From positions 1 to 42,134 of the forward strand of contig WHTW01000059.1 of assembly GCA_009377525.1 (NCBI GenBank): a DNA stretch of 42,134 nucleotides, given 5' to 3'. Positions 15,843 through 23,178 of the stretch are shown in pieces; position 1 is the stretch's first letter, and each line of letters begins with the position of its first letter. Position numbers and translations under genes: made by a program. The stretch comes from Rhodospirillales bacterium (GTDB taxonomy: Bacteria > Pseudomonadota > Alphaproteobacteria > Reyranellales > Reyranellaceae). The notes beneath the pieces are model-generated. The model was not told the DNA's origin. It searched no databases and saw only the letters and a list, made by a program, of their open reading frames with translations.

Positions 15843-17023
15843 CAGTCGCGCTGCACGCACATGGCGATGCCCATGCCGCCGCCGATGCAGAGCGTGGCGA
15901 GGCCCTTCTTGGCGTCGCGCTTCTGCATCTCGTAGAGCAGCGTCGTCAGCACCCGCGCGCCCGAGGCGCCGATCGGATGACCGAGCGCGATCGCACCGCC
16001 ATTGACGTTGAGCTTGTCGGGATCGAGGCCGAGCTGCTTGCCGACCGCGACGGCCTGCGCGGCGAAGGCCTCGTTGGCCTCGACCAGGTCGAGATCCTTC
16101 ACCGTCCAGCCGGCCTTCTTGAGCGCCGCCTGCGAGGCCGTCACCGGGCCGATGCCCATGATGGAGGGATCGACGCCCGTGGTCGCCCACGACACGATCT
16201 TGGCCAAAGGCGTGATGCCGCGCTTCTTGGCCTCGTCGGCCGTCATCAGCACCAGCGCCGCGGCACCGTCATTGATGCCCGAGGCGTTGCCGGCGGTGAC
16301 CGATCCGCCTTCCTTGGTGAAGGCGGGGCGCAACTTGGCGAGCGTCTCGACCGTGGTGCCGTGGCGCGGGAATTCGTCGGCGTCGACCACGACCTCGCCC
16401 TTGCGGGTCTTCACCGTGACCGGGACGATCTCGTCCTTGAAGCGGCCGGACTTCTGCGCCGCCTCGGCCTTGTTCTGCGAGGCGGCGGCGAAGGCGTCCT
16501 GCTCGGTCCGGGTGATCTGGAACTTCTGCGCCACGTTCTCAGCGGTGTTGCCCATGTGATAGCCGTGAAAGGCGTCCCACAGCCCATCCTTGAGCATGGT
16601 ATCGATCATCTTGAACTCGCCCATCTTGGTGCCGTCGCGCATGTAACCCGCGTGCGGCGCCTGGCTCATGCTCTCCTGGCCGCCGACCACCATGATCGAG
16701 GCGTCGCCGTTGCGGATCGCCTGCCAGCCGAAGGCGACGGCGCGCAGGCCCGAGCCGCAGAGCTGGTTGATGCCCAACGCGGTCTTCTCGACCGGGATGC
16801 CGGAATTGACCGCGGCCTGCCGGGCCGGGTTCTGGCCCTGCGCGGCGCTCAGGATCTGGCCCATGATGACTTCGTCGACTTCCTCGGGCTTGACCTTGGC
16901 GCGCTCCAGCGCGCCCGTGATGGCGACCTTGCCGAGGTCGTGGGCCGGGACGGCGCCGAGCGCGCCATTGAACGAGCCGATCGGCGTGCGCGCAGCGCTC
17001 GCGATGACGATTTCGGTTGCCAT
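15842..17023 (-). CDS. phaA: Acetyl-CoA C-acetyltransferase (beta-ketothiolase)
   Basis: A 393-residue biosynthetic-type thiolase. Cys89 in [11 protein letters not shown] is the acyl-accepting nucleophile, the histidine is in [12 protein letters not shown], and the second cysteine is in [10 protein letters not shown] near the C-terminus. It condenses two acetyl-CoA to acetoacetyl-CoA, the first step of PHB synthesis and of the ethylmalonyl-CoA pathway. AAGGAGG lies 6 bases upstream of the ATG. Length and motifs fit PhaA/AtoB rather than the longer fatty-acid thiolases. It is followed by the coupled cupin and is divergent from the GNAT gene. Confidence 0.94.
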   Translation of the reverse strand: MATEIVIASAARTPIGSFNGALGAVPAHDLGKVAITGALERAKVKPEEVDEVIMGQILSAAQGQNPARQAAVNSGIPVEKTALGINQLCGSGLRAVAFGWQAIRNGDASIMVVGGQESMSQAPHAGYMRDGTKMGEFKMIDTMLKDGLWDAFHGYHMGNTAENVAQKFQITRTEQDAFAAASQNKAEAAQKSGRFKDEIVPVTVKTRKGEVVVDADEFPRHGTTVETLAKLRPAFTKEGGSVTAGNASGINDGAAALVLMTADEAKKRGITPLAKIVSWATTGVDPSIMGIGPVTASQAALKKAGWTVKDLDLVEANEAFAAQAVAVGKQLGLDPDKLNVNGGAIALGHPIGASGARVLTTLLYEMQKRDAKKGLATLCIGGGMGIAMCVQRD

Positions 17024-17093
17024 GTATTCCTCCTTGCGGGCCGCCCTGCGGCAGATGTTATAGGCCGGCGACCGGCACCGGCAAGGACCCGTC

Positions 17094-17645
17094 TTGGACC
17101 GTTACCACCTCCTCACTGAACGTCTCGACCTCAGGCCGATCACCATGGCCGACGCAGATCGACTGGCGGTATTGCACGCCGATGCGCGCGTCATGAATCT
17201 TCTGCGGCACGGCGTGCTGACGCGCGCTGAGAGCGACGCCATGGTCGCCAACTACGAAGCCGAGTGGCCGGCGCTGGGCTTCGGCAGCTGGACGGCGAGC
17301 GAACGCGCGACCGGCCGGCTGGTCGGGCTGGGTGGGCTGCGCGTGCACACCGGCGATTATGGCGTGGCCATGCGCGCTGCCTTCTCACCGGACGTGCAAG
17401 GCAAGGGCTACGGACCGGAGCTCGGCCGCGCCGCCCTTGCCTTCGCCTTCGAAGTCCCAAGACTGGACCGCGTCGTTGCCCTCACGCGCCTGGAGAACCT
17501 TGCCAGTCAGCGTTCGCTCGAGAAGTTCGGCATGGTGCGCGAGCGCGAGATCAAGACCGACGATGGCCGGACCTTGCTGCTGTACGCCGCTTTCAATCCG
17601 AACAGCGGCCGCAGGAACCACAGCGGACGTACCAGTCCGAAATAG
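17094..17645 (+). CDS. GNAT N-acetyltransferase (RimJ/RimL-like)
   Basis: A 183-residue acetyltransferase beginning [22 protein letters not shown], the usual Acetyltransf_3 start. The acetyl-CoA loop follows as [22 protein letters not shown]. The C-terminal [18 protein letters not shown] is the conserved VxxxNxxSxxxxEKxGF block. The TTG start at 17094 is chosen because the family motif begins right after it and AAGGA lies upstream; the next ATG (17145) would cut into the fold. The acceptor could be a ribosomal-protein N-terminus, amino acid or antibiotic. Its last 139 bases overlap the convergent acyltransferase gene. Confidence 0.87.
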   Translation: MDRYHLLTERLDLRPITMADADRLAVLHADARVMNLLRHGVLTRAESDAMVANYEAEWPALGFGSWTASERATGRLVGLGGLRVHTGDYGVAMRAAFSPDVQGKGYGPELGRAALAFAFEVPRLDRVVALTRLENLASQRSLEKFGMVREREIKTDDGRTLLLYAAFNPNSGRRNHSGRTSPK

Positions 17646-18721
17646 ATCGCCGACGTGGCCATGACGGTCGCCAGGATCACAAGGATGAAGCCCGCGACCG
17701 GCGGCGCGCCGATCTGCAGCAGCCAGTAGACTGCGACCACCGTCACCGTCTGGTGCAGGATGTAGAACGGATAGACCGCTTCGGTGGCTTCCGAGAGAAA
17801 CGCCGGCCGCCGCGTCAAGTGGCGATTGGCGAAGCCCACGATGGCGAACAGCCAGGCCATGGTGTTCATCGCCGACACCAGCGCATAGTCCGGACGATCG
17901 GCATCGGTGATCACCGGCCGCACAGCGCCATCGATGAACAGGCCGTAGAGCATGGCGTAGGCCACCACGCCGACGGCGAGCGACAGCCACCGCTGCCGGT
18001 TGAGCGCGGCCAGCAATTCCGGCGAGCCGAACAGGAATGCGCCATAGAGCAGCAGGGCGCCGTAGTAGACCAGGCCGTGCCAGTCGCCGATCAGGCCGTT
18101 GGTGTTGTACGAAATCGGCGCCAGCCACAGGATCGAGGCGGCGAGCGGCAGCACCATCAACCACTGCAGGCCGAAGCGTGCGGCCAGATGTCCGGCCTTT
18201 TCGAGCGTGGCCCGGCCGCGCTCGCTGCGCGCCCACAGGAAGTACGGCAGAGCCGCGAAGGTCAGCACCAGCACGTAGGCCAGGAACCACAGATGGTGCC
18301 AGCTCACGTTGCCGTCGGGGTAGGGACCGCCCTGGAAGGCCTGGGGTAGCCAGTCGAAGAACGAGCCCGTGAACTGGCCGCGATGCAGGCGCTCGAGATA
18401 GATCTGCGGCGGCACGATCACGATCATGCCGAACACGAGCGGCACCAGCAGGCGCCGCACGCGATCGAGGACGAAGGTGCGGGGCCGCCGCGAGCCCAGG
18501 GCCAGCGCGATCGCCGCACCGGACACCACGAAAAGCAGGGGCATGCGCCAGCGGTTCACGAACCGCATCCCCTCGCGCAGGCAGTCGATGCTGTCGATGC
18601 TGGTCAGGTGCCAGCTCCAGCCCGACCAGGCCATGCCGGCGTGGTAGGCGATCAGCAGGCCGAAGGCGAGCACGCGCAGCCAGTCGAGGTCGGGGCGGCG
18701 GTCGGCACGGGGCGGGGTCAT
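17507..18721 (-). CDS. Acyltransferase-3 / OpgC-like membrane protein
   Basis: A 404-residue integral-membrane acyltransferase. It begins RPDLDWLRVLAFGLLIAYHAG, the AT3 family first helix with its conserved histidine. RMPLLFVVSGAAIALALGSR lies near residue 60 and LWFLAYVLVLTFAALPYFL near 145. About ten hydrophobic segments are visible. Related proteins O-acylate glucans, LPS or other envelope carbohydrates; OpgC succinylates periplasmic glucans. The ATG at 18721 has AGAGGTG 8 bases upstream. The last roughly 46 residues (from [14 protein letters not shown]) are antisense to the GNAT gene and look unlike family sequence, suggesting the original stop was lost. Confidence 0.88.
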   Translation of the reverse strand: MTPPRADRRPDLDWLRVLAFGLLIAYHAGMAWSGWSWHLTSIDSIDCLREGMRFVNRWRMPLLFVVSGAAIALALGSRRPRTFVLDRVRRLLVPLVFGMIVIVPPQIYLERLHRGQFTGSFFDWLPQAFQGGPYPDGNVSWHHLWFLAYVLVLTFAALPYFLWARSERGRATLEKAGHLAARFGLQWLMVLPLAASILWLAPISYNTNGLIGDWHGLVYYGALLLYGAFLFGSPELLAALNRQRWLSLAVGVVAYAMLYGLFIDGAVRPVITDADRPDYALVSAMNTMAWLFAIVGFANRHLTRRPAFLSEATEAVYPFYILHQTVTVVAVYWLLQIGAPPVAGFILVILATVMATSAIYFGLVRPLWFLRPLFGLKAAYSSKVRPSSVLISRSRTMPNFSSER

Positions 18722-18854
18722 GACGGCACCTCTGAAGGAGGGTGAAGACTCCTCCTTCCTATCCGCCAAGCTCTTGATTCTTCTTCGATTTGTGACGACC
18801 GGCGCGGCGCGTGGGACGACCGGCAGCCGCCACGGGACATCCGGAAGGCGCCGC

Positions 18855-19700
18855 TCAGCTCCTGACCGGTACCAGCGCCTCGAAGCGCTGGCGATAGCGG
18901 CGGCTCAGGTTCACCTCGGCGCCGTCCTGCAGGCGAATACGCCAGTCGCCGCTGATCCAGGGTGTCACCTCGGCGATACGCGCGACGTTGACCACGTAGG
19001 ACTTGTGGACTCTGACGAAACGCTTGGCATCGAGCTCGCCCTCGAGCCTGGCGAGCGAGGAGCGGATCTCCAGCGTCTCGCCGCCGACATGCAGCACGGC
19101 GTAGTTGCCGGCCGCCTCGATCCAGTCGATGTCGGCCACCTCGACCATGATCTCCTTGCCGCGCTTGCGGACCACGAATCGCTCGGGCGGCGATTCCGGC
19201 TGCGGTGGTGATGGAGGCGCCGGCGTTTGGGTCGCGGTCGCCAGCGGACGCGCGAAGAGGTGGCGCAAGGCCATCACGGCCGCGCTCAGCATGCCGTAGT
19301 TGATGATGTCCTTGACGAATTCGTAGGCCAGACGATCGAAAGTGATGGGAAAGCTGTAGGCCTCGCCCAGGATGCCGGAGAACCACAGCAGCCTGAGCGC
19401 CGCCATGCCGATCGTGTGGATGAGGCTGAAAGGCACGAGCCCCAGCACATGGATTGCGATGTTGCGCGGCCCGCCGCCGACAGGCCAGCGGCGGTGCATC
19501 CAGTAGAGCACCGGCAGCAGCGCCGCGACCACGATATGGCTCGACACTTCGATGGCGAGCTCGCGGTCGAAGATGCCGCTGACTCCACGACGCGCTTCGT
19601 TCAGCACCTCGACGTAGGCATGGGCGAACACCGAGACGATCAGCAGGACCGCCCAAACTGCGACCTGCCGCCAGTCGATGGAACGTTCTTCAGCCGCCAT
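18855..19700 (-). CDS. Membrane-anchored LytTR-domain transcription regulator
   Basis: A 281-residue protein. Residues 1-160 contain about four hydrophobic segments (VAVWAVLLIVSVFAHAYVE, VSSHIVVAALLPVLYWM, IHVLGLVPFSLIHTIGMAAL and a fourth). A proline-rich linker leads to a C-terminal LytTR DNA-binding domain: FVVRKRGKEIMVEVADIDWIEAAGN, then FVRVHKSYVVNVARI and NLSRRYRQRF. There is no kinase or receiver domain, so it is a one-component membrane regulator. Its ATG overlaps the stop of the PHA-synthase-like gene by one base, suggesting linked control. Its targets and signal are unknown. Confidence 0.9.
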   Translation of the reverse strand: MAAEERSIDWRQVAVWAVLLIVSVFAHAYVEVLNEARRGVSGIFDRELAIEVSSHIVVAALLPVLYWMHRRWPVGGGPRNIAIHVLGLVPFSLIHTIGMAALRLLWFSGILGEAYSFPITFDRLAYEFVKDIINYGMLSAAVMALRHLFARPLATATQTPAPPSPPQPESPPERFVVRKRGKEIMVEVADIDWIEAAGNYAVLHVGGETLEIRSSLARLEGELDAKRFVRVHKSYVVNVARIAEVTPWISGDWRIRLQDGAEVNLSRRYRQRFEALVPVRS

Positions 19701-20986
19701 CACGAACGCTTGGGCGGGATGTTGCTCAGCCAGTCGATCAGCGGCAACCAGCAGAGCTCGCGGGCGCGGCCGCTCACCACCATGCCGATATGGCCGAGCG
19801 GCAGATCGAGGCGTCTGACGCGCTTCAGTCCGCGGCCCGGTTCGGCCAGCGCCGCGGCCGACAGCGGCGGCACGATGCGATCGCCCGACGGGATCATGAC
19901 CAGCGACGGCACGCCGATCTTCGACGGCACGATGCGCCGACCACCGACCGTCCACTTGCCGGCACCGGGCAGATTGTCGCCGTACCAGCCGATCAGGCAT
20001 TCGCGCGCGGTCGGGCCGGCGAGCGGTGCGCCCTCGTTCAGCCAATCTTCCAGCAGCACGAAATCGCGTGCCGAGGCGCTTTGCTGGTCCATGCCGAGGA
20101 AGCGGCCGAACTTCTTCATCGCGAGCCACGGATCGAGCGACCAGAACAGCGTCTGCAGGATGTCGACCGGCAATTCGCCGACCTGGTCGGCGACGCGCGC
20201 CAGCATCGGGCCGGCAGACAGCAGGAAGGCGTGGCCGGTGCGGTCGGCGTGGAAGTCCCAGGGGGCGGCCAGCAGGGCGAGGCCGGCGACGCGCCGCGGC
20301 TGGCGCGCGGCCAGCGCCACGGTCAGCGTGCCGCCCATGCAGTAGCCCATCACTGCCGGCGCGCGCCGCGCCCGCCTGGTGACGAAGGCGAGTGCGCGTT
20401 CGAGGCGTGCCACGTAGGCCGTCGAATCGAAGCGGCGCTCGTCGGCATTGGGCGTGCCCCAATCGACGAGATAGGGCCGCAGGCCCTCGCCCGCCAAGGC
20501 GCGCAGCAGGCTCTTCTCCTGGGTGAGATCGAGCACTTCCCAGCGGTTGATCAGCGACGGCACGACCAGCACGGCCCGTGCACCGCGCACGCGTGCCGCG
20601 CGATGCGTGGCGCCATAGTCGAGCAGCCGCGTGTTGCCCTCGCTCCACACGGCCGGCGGATTCTCGAGGTCGCGATGGACCGGGTGCCGGCGATAGGCCA
20701 GCACGCCGTCGGCCAGTCGACCCATGCGGCGCGCGATCTCGCGATGGAGAGCGTCTTCGAACTTGCCGGCGCCGGCCTTGGCTTCGAGGGCGGCGATCTC
20801 CGGCAGGAGAGCGGCGATCGACTCAGGCGGCTCCTGGCTTTGAGGCGAGCTTTGATTCGAGCTCGGCGATCCGGGCTTCCAGAGCTTCCACGCGCTTTCG
20901 GAGCTCGCCCACGTCATCAGCGCCGTGCCCAGGTGCAGGGGCAGCGGCCGGGGTCCCAGTCTCGGCGAAAGGGGGCGAGGCTGCAT
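19700..20986 (-). CDS. PHA synthase-like alpha/beta hydrolase
   Basis: A 428-residue alpha/beta-fold protein of the PhaC group. The nucleophile elbow is GYCMGG, with cysteine in place of the usual lipase serine, as in PHA synthases. Other PhaC-type blocks are VLVVPSLINRWEVLDLTQEKSLLRALAGEGLRPYLVDWG, AAPWDFHADRTGH and the C-terminal LDLPLGHIGMVVSGRARE with the catalytic histidine. The ATG at 20986 was chosen because AAGGAG lies 6 bases upstream and because LGPRPLPLHLGTALMTWASS after it looks like genuine family N-terminal sequence. It overlaps the upstream small gene by 164 bases in another frame. It is shorter than class I PhaC (about 590 residues) and nearer class III size, so it may be a polymerase subunit or a thioester hydrolase. 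Confidence 0.87.
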   Translation of the reverse strand: MQPRPLSPRLGPRPLPLHLGTALMTWASSESAWKLWKPGSPSSNQSSPQSQEPPESIAALLPEIAALEAKAGAGKFEDALHREIARRMGRLADGVLAYRRHPVHRDLENPPAVWSEGNTRLLDYGATHRAARVRGARAVLVVPSLINRWEVLDLTQEKSLLRALAGEGLRPYLVDWGTPNADERRFDSTAYVARLERALAFVTRRARRAPAVMGYCMGGTLTVALAARQPRRVAGLALLAAPWDFHADRTGHAFLLSAGPMLARVADQVGELPVDILQTLFWSLDPWLAMKKFGRFLGMDQQSASARDFVLLEDWLNEGAPLAGPTARECLIGWYGDNLPGAGKWTVGGRRIVPSKIGVPSLVMIPSGDRIVPPLSAAALAEPGRGLKRVRRLDLPLGHIGMVVSGRARELCWLPLIDWLSNIPPKRS

Positions 20987-21170
20987 GAGATGCTCCTTGG
21001 GCCACCTGCAGGGCGCTGGCAATCTGGCTGTTCGCGGCAGCGAAGAGCCGGGCGATCTGCTCGGTCAGCGCCTGGTCGGAGGCAAGCCCGGCGAGCTGGC
21101 TCTGCCAGAGGTCGAGATAGCGCCGGGCAAGCTTGTCGAAATCGCCTGCATCGTCGTTTTCGGAGGCCAT
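20823..21170 (-). CDS. Small coiled-coil protein, possible PHA synthase partner
   Basis: A 115-residue protein starting MASENDDAGDFDKLARRYLDLWQSQ. The N-terminal amphipathic helices resemble PhaE or phasin-like accessory proteins. An Ala-Pro-rich linker (AETGTPAAAPAPGHG) leads to a C-terminal coiled coil, GELRKRVEALEARIAELESK, with clear heptads. It is first in the minus-strand group and its last 164 bases also encode the N-terminus of the PHA-synthase-like protein in another frame. No strong Shine-Dalgarno sequence precedes the ATG. The function is inferred from position and architecture only. Confidence 0.78.
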   Translation of the reverse strand: MASENDDAGDFDKLARRYLDLWQSQLAGLASDQALTEQIARLFAAANSQIASALQVAQGASHAASPPFAETGTPAAAPAPGHGADDVGELRKRVEALEARIAELESKLASKPGAA

Positions 21171-21322
21171 CACTCACTATAGCCCATCAACGATGACGGT
21201 CGCCCGGCGAACCCTCCTTTCGCACGCGCAAACCGCTCCTTGTCGCACTGCGGTATCGGCGCTAAGGTGATGGCCCGATGTAAACGGATGTTCACTCCGC
21301 GTCCGCTAGGGAGCGAAGCGTA

Positions 21323-21955
21323 ATGGCCGATCAGGCAGGAACCGAGGGCGGGCCCAAGCCCGCTCCGGTGGTGATCAAGAAGTACGCGAACCGGCGGCTC
21401 TACAATACGGCGACATCGGCCTACGTGACGCTCGATCACCTGGCGACGATGGTGAAGCAAAAGACCGATTTCGTGGTCTACGACGCCAAGACCGGCGACG
21501 ACATCACGCGCTCGGTGCTGACCCAGATCATCTTCGAGGAGGAGAGCAAGGGCGGCCAGACGCTGCTGCCGATCCCTTTCCTGCGCCAGCTCATCTCGTT
21601 CTACGGCGACAGCCTGCAGGGCGTGGTGCCGCAGTATCTCGAGATGTCGATGACCCAGTTCGCGCGCAACCAGGAGCAGATGCGGAAATACCTGCAGAAT
21701 GCCTTCGGCTTCAATCCGTTCCAGCAGTTCGAATCGATGGGCAAGCAGAACATGGCGATGTTCGAGCGGGCCATGCGCATGTTCAATCCGTTCCAGCTGC
21801 CCGGTGGACAGGGAACGCCGGCCGGGGCCAACGGCCAGGAGGCGCCGGCCAAGCCTGAGACGCCGGCGCCTGCCAACGACACTGCCATCGACGACCTCAA
21901 GCGCAAGCTCGACGAGCTGCAGAACCAGCTCGCGGAACTCAGCAAGAAGTCCTGA
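21323..21955 (+). CDS. phaR: Polyhydroxyalkanoate synthesis repressor PhaR
   Basis: A 210-residue regulator with the PHB-accumulation N-terminal DNA-binding domain IKKYANRRLYNTATSAYVTL, then VVYDAKTGDDITRSVLTQII. The PHB-binding central helices include YGDSLQGVVPQYLEMSMTQF. The C-terminal coiled coil is DDLKRKLDELQNQLAELSKK after a Pro-Ala linker. PhaR binds nascent PHB granules and releases phasin and phaR promoters when polymer is present. AGGGAG lies about 12 bases upstream of the ATG. It is divergent from the PHA-synthase-like group across a 152-base gap (21171-21322), where shared control is likely; no CTGC-N3-GCAG box was found there. Confidence 0.95.
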   Translation: MADQAGTEGGPKPAPVVIKKYANRRLYNTATSAYVTLDHLATMVKQKTDFVVYDAKTGDDITRSVLTQIIFEEESKGGQTLLPIPFLRQLISFYGDSLQGVVPQYLEMSMTQFARNQEQMRKYLQNAFGFNPFQQFESMGKQNMAMFERAMRMFNPFQLPGGQGTPAGANGQEAPAKPETPAPANDTAIDDLKRKLDELQNQLAELSKKS

Positions 21956-21959
21956 CAGG

Positions 21960-22148
21960 ATGGGTGATGGGCCACCGCCGCTGCGGCGCGTGATGTCGCC
22001 TTGCATCGGCATCTGCACGCTCGACCGCAAGAGCGGCTTCTGCCTCGGCTGCAAGCGCACCGTCGAGGAGATCGGCCGCTGGATGATGCTGGAAGATCCC
22101 GAGCGCCAGAAGATCATCGACCAGCTGCCGGCAAGGAAGATCGCTTAG
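21960..22148 (+). CDS. DUF1289 cysteine-rich small protein
   Basis: A 62-residue protein with four spaced cysteines in SPCIGICTLDRKSGFCLGCKR, the DUF1289 signature, followed by TVEEIGRWMMLEDPERQKII. The pattern suggests a small zinc or Fe-S binding site; function is unknown. The start could be ATG 21960 (4 bases after the phaR stop) or ATG 21993, which begins directly at MSPCIGIC. It is likely co-transcribed with phaR. The long palindromic repeat begins at its stop codon. Confidence 0.88.
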   Translation: MGDGPPPLRRVMSPCIGICTLDRKSGFCLGCKRTVEEIGRWMMLEDPERQKIIDQLPARKIA

Positions 22149-22279
22149 TCTTCCGGACCGCCGGCTTCCGGCCGGCTCATATGGAGCGCGGGCCTCCGGC
22201 CCGCTCATGATCATGATGCGGGCCGGAGGCCCGCGCTCCGAAGAGTACGAGCCGGCTGGAAGCCGGCGGTCCGGAAGAC
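22148..22279. repeat. Nested palindromic repeat (two palindromes, one inside the other)
   Basis: The outer arms begin GTCTTCCGGACCGCCGGCTT on the left and end CCGGCGGTCCGGAAGAC on the right. Inside lies a second, perfect 22-base inverted repeat, GGAGCGCGGGCCTCCGGCCC (plus GC) at 22183-22204 against 22218-22239, around the loop TCATGATCATGAT. The outer arms match the repeat at 24799-24858, which lacks the inner unit. It fills the gap between the converging DUF1289 and enoyl-CoA hydratase genes and could end both transcripts. Confidence 0.9.
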
Positions 22280-23101
22280 TTACCGCCCCTTGAACACCGG
22301 CTTGCGCTTCTCGCGGAAGGCAGACGTGCCCTCCCTGTAGTCCTCGGTCATGCCCGTCAGCACGTTCTGCTCGGCATCCATGTGCGAGCCGAGATCGTGC
22401 ACGGCAAAGGCGAAGCGATTGACTGTGGTCTTGGTCATGCGCACCGGGATCGGCGGCTGGCGTGCGATGCGCTCGGCGAATTCCATGGCGGCGGCGAGCG
22501 CCTGGCCGTCGTCGACCACCTTCTCGACCAGGCCCCACGCCAGTGCGTCGGCGGCGGAGATGCGATCGGAGGCCAGGATCACCGCCTGCTTGGTGCGCGC
22601 CGGTCCCATCAACGCGATCATGCGCGGGATCGAGCCCCAGCTCATGTTCATGCCGAGCTCGACCTCGGGGATGCGGAAGTGCGCGCCCTTGCCGCAGAAG
22701 CGGAAATCGAGCGACACGACCAGCGCCGCGCCGCCGCCGATGCAGTGACCCTCGATGGCCGCGATGGTGACCTGGTCCATTTCCTGCCAGGCGCGCGACA
22801 TCTTGGGGCCGAGCCGCTGGCGATGGATCTTCTCGGCGACTGTTGCCGTGTCGCGCAGACGGCCTTCGGGATCCTTGAGGTCGAAGCCGGCCGAGAAGGC
22901 CTTGGCCGAGCCGGTCAGGATCACCACCGACGTTTCTAGATCGTCCTCGAAGTCGCGCGTGACGTCGCGCAGTTCGCGCATCGCCTGGTAGCTGAAGGCG
23001 TTGACGCCATCGCCGCGATCGAAGCGCACGACGGCGATGCGGCCTTGCGGGCCGATGCCCTTCTCGACTTTGACGAATCGCCGCTCCATCCGCTGCTCCA
23101 T
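22280..23101 (-). CDS. Enoyl-CoA hydratase/isomerase family protein
   Basis: A 273-residue crotonase-fold enzyme. The CoA-binding and oxyanion segments are SAKAFSAGFDLKD near residue 75 and IEGHCIGGGAALVVSLDFRFC near 115-135. FRIPEVELGMNMSWGSIPRM carries the second catalytic region, where the glutamate of classic hydratases is expected. The ATG at 23101 has AGGAGG 8 bases upstream. Crotonases include hydratases, isomerases, hydrolases and dehalogenases, so the substrate is open. It is divergent from the D-aminopeptidase-like gene. Confidence 0.9.
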   Translation of the reverse strand: MEQRMERRFVKVEKGIGPQGRIAVVRFDRGDGVNAFSYQAMRELRDVTRDFEDDLETSVVILTGSAKAFSAGFDLKDPEGRLRDTATVAEKIHRQRLGPKMSRAWQEMDQVTIAAIEGHCIGGGAALVVSLDFRFCGKGAHFRIPEVELGMNMSWGSIPRMIALMGPARTKQAVILASDRISAADALAWGLVEKVVDDGQALAAAMEFAERIARQPPIPVRMTKTTVNRFAFAVHDLGSHMDAEQNVLTGMTEDYREGTSAFREKRKPVFKGR

Positions 23102-23178
23102 GGCGCGTTCCTCCTGTGTTCGCGCCAAGGTAGCGCCTCGGCTTTACAAGGGCGAGGCCGTTGGCTTGACTGGACCTC

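Noticed and set aside
18734..18758. Hairpin GAAGGAGG...CCTCCTTC upstream of the acyltransferase as a terminator
   Set aside because: It has an 8-base stem but no U run on the minus strand, and it lies too close to the start codon; at most a weak RBS-proximal structure.
20823..21170. Dismissing the 115-residue coiled-coil frame as a shadow of the PHA-synthase-like gene
   Set aside because: Half of it lies outside the overlap, it has coherent helical and heptad sequence, and it extends upstream to its own ATG, so I kept it as a gene.
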